Shown here: piece after piece, positions 60,766 to 64,000 of the stretch
Position numbering within the stretch: the stretch's first letter is position 1
Layout: the number at the start of each line of letters is the position of its first letter
Assembly: GCA_036274675.1 (NCBI GenBank)
Contig: DASUFE010000105.1
Coordinates: forward strand, 1-64,000
Reading direction: 5' to 3'
Length of the DNA: 64,000 bases
Source of the DNA: DASUFE01 sp036274675
GTDB taxonomy: Bacteria > Pseudomonadota > Gammaproteobacteria > HTCC5015
Program-made: the position numbers and the translations under genes
The notes under the pieces: generated by a model
Databases searched by the model: none
Seen by the model: only the letters and a program-made list of their open reading frames with translations
What the model was told of the DNA's origin: nothing

Positions 60766-62256
60766 CTATTGGTTCGGGGGTTCGTTAAGTGCCAGGTAGT
60801 GACGGTCGATCGTGTCGAGCTGTGCCAGCAACGGAGTTGCGTAGGAAGTGAATTCCGACATCAACTCAGGCGGTATCGGGTCGACGCTTGCATGTTTTAC
60901 GGTCAATGGATTGCGGTGTACTCCATCCACCCGGAATTCGTAATGCAGATGCGGCCCGGTGGCCAGCCCGGATTGGCCGACATAACCGATAATGTCGTTT
61001 TGTTTTACCTTGCGGCCGACTTGCGTATTAGGATCGAAGCGCGACATATGTGCGTACACGGTGCTGTAGCGTTGGCCGTGTTGCAGAATCACTGTGTTGC
61101 CATAGCCGCCTTTGACGCCGCGAAAAACCACCTTGCCGTCGCCCGTGGCACGAATCGGAGTGCCCACTTTGGCGGCATAATCCACGCCCTTGTGGGCTCG
61201 GATCTTGTTCAGAATGGGATGCTTGCGGCTGGAACTGAAATAGGACGAGATACGGGTGAATTTGATGGGGTTTCGTATGAACGCTTTTCTGAAGCTAGCC
61301 CCTTCCGGAGTGAAATAACCGGTTTCGCCGTTGTGGTCGGTGTAGCGAATGGCGCGATAGGATTTGCCTTGGCTGATGAATTCGGCGACAAGGATGGGAT
61401 ATTTCTGGTTTTTATCCTGAATCCTTTCGCCCTCGCGATAATATTCTTCATAAACCACCGTGAAGCGATCGCCTTTATGCACGTCCTTTGTGAAATCAAT
61501 ATCCCAGCTGAATATATCGACGAGCTCGTCGAACAACTGTGACGAAAGGCCGACTTTCTGCGCTGCATGATAAAGTGAATATTCGATCACGCCAGTGGCG
61601 TGCCTGGTGCGGACTTCGAGCGGATGATTGATGGTTTCAGCGACAAAAACCGGATTGCCCTGCGCATCTTCGCCGTTGCGTTTGATGACAAGTTGTTTGG
61701 TCCATGCGCCCTGACTTGATTCTGCCCAAGACAACTTCAGCAAGCGAAAATCATATTTCAACCCCAGCAGTTTGCCATCGGGCGCCAGCTGCATCTCCAC
61801 TGTTTCGCCGGGATACAGGGTGTTCAGTGCTTCAACTTCATTGCCGAGACTCATAACGGCATGCACATCGCTTGCTGCGACCCCGGCTTTCGAACAGATG
61901 GCTGCCAGATTCTGTCCCGACTTGACGCTGAAGCTTTGCCAGCCGGTGGTCGGGTGCACGGGTTGTGCAGCGGTTTCCGTCGGAGGAGGCAGGCTAAGCC
62001 CGATAGTCAGCATCTCTTCATCAGGTGTTTCAAGCTCCAAAGGATGCAGGCTAACGTCATGAGCAAATCCGGCCTGCAAAGGTTCGCCGGTTTTTTTCTG
62101 AATGGAGGCTTCGGAGCTTTCGGTTTTAACGAGGGATATAAGAACGGCCAATACAGTGCTGACTATGAAAATCAGGACTCCATGCAGATGCCAGTGTTGT
62201 TTCTGATCATGTCTGGCGCGCGTAGAACCCGTGACATTTTTATAGTCATGTATCAT
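60766..62256 (-). CDS. mepM: M23 peptidoglycan endopeptidase (MepM-like)
   Basis: 496 residues from ATG 62256. One N-terminal membrane helix (HLHGVLIFIVSTVLAVLISLV) is followed by an OapA/LysM-like region (about 105-160, FSVKSGQNLAAICSKAG), a long beta domain, and the M23 catalytic domain. The zinc ligands are visible: H355 and D359 in HKGVDYAA, H436 and H438 in GPHLHYEF. The enzyme cuts peptide cross-links during wall growth. The longer frame to 62367 is not preferred. Divergent from tyrS, as in Pseudomonas. Confidence 0.93.
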   Translation of the reverse strand: MIHDYKNVTGSTRARHDQKQHWHLHGVLIFIVSTVLAVLISLVKTESSEASIQKKTGEPLQAGFAHDVSLHPLELETPDEEMLTIGLSLPPPTETAAQPVHPTTGWQSFSVKSGQNLAAICSKAGVAASDVHAVMSLGNEVEALNTLYPGETVEMQLAPDGKLLGLKYDFRLLKLSWAESSQGAWTKQLVIKRNGEDAQGNPVFVAETINHPLEVRTRHATGVIEYSLYHAAQKVGLSSQLFDELVDIFSWDIDFTKDVHKGDRFTVVYEEYYREGERIQDKNQKYPILVAEFISQGKSYRAIRYTDHNGETGYFTPEGASFRKAFIRNPIKFTRISSYFSSSRKHPILNKIRAHKGVDYAAKVGTPIRATGDGKVVFRGVKGGYGNTVILQHGQRYSTVYAHMSRFDPNTQVGRKVKQNDIIGYVGQSGLATGPHLHYEFRVDGVHRNPLTVKHASVDPIPPELMSEFTSYATPLLAQLDTIDRHYLALNEPPNQ

Positions 62257-62393
62257 AAAGAAAATGTAATTGGCTGAAATGTAAAAAAATGTGATTCTAC
62301 AATAGCCGTAAATTATGATATCGTCAAACCCCGTATACCGCTGGCATATCCGGCGGTCGGAATCCACGTCAAACGGTATTGGAGAGAGTCAAC

Positions 62394-63611
62394 ATGAAGG
62401 CCTCGCAGCCAGCGAGTTCCATAACCGCGATGCTGCATGCACTTAAGCGCGGCGTAGAAGAAATACTGCTCGAAGCCGAGTTGGTAGACAAGCTGTCCCG
62501 AAAAAAGGTCCTTCGGATCAAGGCTGGATTTGATCCCACGGCTCCAGACCTGCACCTCGGGCATACCGTATTGATTAATAAACTGCGCCATTTTCAGGAT
62601 CATGGCCATGAAATCCTGTTTTTAATCGGGGATTTTACAGGCATGATCGGTGATCCCACGGGTAAGAGTAATACGCGCCCTCCCTTGAGCAGGGAAGCAG
62701 TGTTGGCGAACGCTGAAACCTATCAACAGCAGATATTCAAGATACTCGATCCCGAGAAAACCAAAATCGTATTCAATTCAACCTGGATGCAAAAAATGGG
62801 TGCTTCAGGCCTGATTCAACTTGCGTCACGTCACACCGTTGCGCGCATGCTGGAGCGTGATGATTTTGATAAGCGCTATACCGCGGGCCAGCCGATCGCG
62901 ATCCATGAATTCTTATACCCGCTGATCCAGGGATATGATTCTGTCGTGCTGGAGGCCGACGTGGAGCTCGGCGGTACGGACCAGAAATTCAATTTATTGA
63001 TGGGCCGGGAACTGCAGAAACAGTATGGGCAGGAGCCGCAGGTGGTTATGACTATGCCGATTCTGGAAGGTCTGGACGGTGTGCAAAAGATGTCGAAATC
63101 GCTGAATAATTATATTGGCATCAATGAGGCTCCCAACGATATGTTCGGGAAACTGATGTCGATATCGGATACGCTGATGTGGCGCTATTTCGAGTTGCTC
63201 AGCTTCAGATCCGGCGGCGAGATAGAGGGTTTAAAACGCCAGGTGGCAGCTGGAGTAAATCCCCGGGACATAAAATTCGAGTTGTCGAGGGAGATTGTCG
63301 CCCGCTTTCATGGGCATGCGGCGGGGGATCTGGCGCAAAAGGATTTTATCGCGCGTTTTCAGCGCGGCGAGATACCAGAGAAAATCGAAGAAAAGGCATT
63401 AAAGATTTCCGGTGACTCTATTTCCGTGGCTAATCTTCTGAAAGACGCGGGACTTGTAGAAAGCACTTCTGAAGCGATGCGCATGATCAAGCAGGGCGCC
63501 GTTAAAATCGACGGCGAAAAAATAGAAGACCAGAAGCTTGTAATCAAGCGGGGCCTGGAGCATGTCTACCAGGTCGGCAAAAGGCGTTTCGCAAAAATAC
63601 GTTTACTGTAA
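62394..63611 (+). CDS. tyrS: Tyrosyl-tRNA synthetase
   Basis: 405-residue class I aminoacyl-tRNA synthetase. The catalytic signature HLGH lies in DPTAPDLHLGHTVLINKLRHFQ, and the KMSKS motif is present as QKMSKSLNNYIG. Other marks are DFTGMIGDPTGKS and the C-terminal S4 domain (about 340-405, SVANLLKDAGLVESTSEAMRMIKQGAVKIDGEKI). It is of the type with HLGH instead of the E. coli HIGH variant, i.e. the TyrS2-like group common in Pseudomonas. ATG 62394 is preferred (GGAGAGA upstream). Confidence 0.95.
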   Translation: MKASQPASSITAMLHALKRGVEEILLEAELVDKLSRKKVLRIKAGFDPTAPDLHLGHTVLINKLRHFQDHGHEILFLIGDFTGMIGDPTGKSNTRPPLSREAVLANAETYQQQIFKILDPEKTKIVFNSTWMQKMGASGLIQLASRHTVARMLERDDFDKRYTAGQPIAIHEFLYPLIQGYDSVVLEADVELGGTDQKFNLLMGRELQKQYGQEPQVVMTMPILEGLDGVQKMSKSLNNYIGINEAPNDMFGKLMSISDTLMWRYFELLSFRSGGEIEGLKRQVAAGVNPRDIKFELSREIVARFHGHAAGDLAQKDFIARFQRGEIPEKIEEKALKISGDSISVANLLKDAGLVESTSEAMRMIKQGAVKIDGEKIEDQKLVIKRGLEHVYQVGKRRFAKIRLL

Positions 63612-63873
63612 GCTGGGAGAGCGCCTCTCACCGCATGATTTCTTTACTCATTAAAAATTAGCTGCGCCGACTGTGAACTATTCTCCGCATATCCTGCTCT
63701 AGGTGATTGGCCTGATTACAACCGTTGTTGTAGAAGGCCATACGCAAGTCAGGTGCTCATGCGTATTTGGCATATCTTTAGCGCATCCGAATGAATTTGC
63801 TTAACGTTCTCTTAACAACTTTATGCCGCTGTTGTGGTAATCTGGCCTCGAATCCTGTGAGGGGATATCCAAA

Positions 63874-64000
63874 GTGTTATCCAGTATCATTAATTACGGC
63901 GGGCTGATGGTCCGCAGGATGATATTGGCCGCGCTGCATATGTTGGGAAGCGTGGTCGGACATCTGTTGTATGTTTCGCGTAACCGCCGCTATTACAATA
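63874..64000 (+). CDS. Start of an unidentified gene, cut by window edge
   Basis: GTG 63874 follows GAGGGG by about 10 bases and opens a frame to the window end with VLSSIINYGGLMVRRMILAALHMLGSVV and SRNRRYYN. The first 30 residues are hydrophobic with scattered basic residues. The start of a lysophospholipid-type acyltransferase is one possibility, but 42 residues are too few to identify a family. The 262 bases upstream hold no recognised gene or RNA. Confidence 0.3.
   Translation, partial: MLSSIINYGGLMVRRMILAALHMLGSVVGHLLYVSRNRRYYN

Overview
The window is a 64 kb chromosomal segment of a GC-rich Gammaproteobacterium. It is dense with housekeeping genes, and no phage, plasmid or complete insertion sequence is visible. 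The gene content and order fit this class: rppH-ptsP, priA and argS followed by a SPOR-domain gene, argC / coiled-coil protein / bactofilin / erpA, and anmK-mepM divergent from tyrS. A serine/homoserine O-succinyltransferase-like MetX protein, a TorF-type porin and the interspersed intergenic palindromes suggest a free-living purple-bacteria-related or Xanthomonas-like gammaproteobacterium. I cannot name the genus. No rRNA, tRNA or CRISPR array is seen.

Layout. 0-7 kb: arginine decarboxylase (cut by the window edge), PdxB, a TorF-like porin, an ankyrin lipoprotein and TypA/BipA. 7-10 kb: two paralogous response regulators whose GGDEF domains have lost the catalytic motif. 10-25 kb: ZapE, a long-chain acyl-CoA ligase, a 1351-residue PAS/GAF/GGDEF/EAL protein, a CPA2 antiporter, PepN, a DUF4399 protein, a MetX-family acyltransferase, ThpR, a hotdog (DUF4442) protein and an AI-2E-family permease. 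25.5-27.4 kb: a small AT-rich accessory island with a frameshifted 4-fold beta-flower protein and a putative PD-(D/E)XK protein, bounded by repeat DNA. 27.4-38.8 kb: YgiD, an alpha/beta hydrolase, a class II aldolase, a HAD phosphatase, a SPOR protein, ArgS, a convergent LuxR-type regulator / hybrid histidine kinase pair, and PriA. 39-45 kb: an AT-rich region with DnaA-box-like sites; a five-gene ECF sigma / DUF3619 / DUF3106 / hendecad-repeat cluster ending in a strong terminator; then two tandem secreted seven-repeat (beta-propeller, lectin-like) proteins. 45-64 kb: HNH nuclease, HemH, Mrp/ApbC, Dcd, a DUF1631 protein, a HAD-IB phosphatase, RppH, PtsP, HemJ, ArgC, a DUF6776-like protein, bactofilin, ErpA, a PotF-like lipoprotein, AnmK, MepM, TyrS and the start of one more gene.

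The most interesting accessory material is the envelope-directed 39.6-44.9 kb block: a regulated set of repetitive exported proteins next to twin propeller proteins that share a signal peptide and lie behind repeated upstream sites. Next are the 26 kb island and the paired non-canonical GGDEF regulators. At least seven long imperfect palindromes of one general design are spread through the intergenic spaces of the first half of the window. An exact 12-mer occurs three times upstream of unrelated genes.
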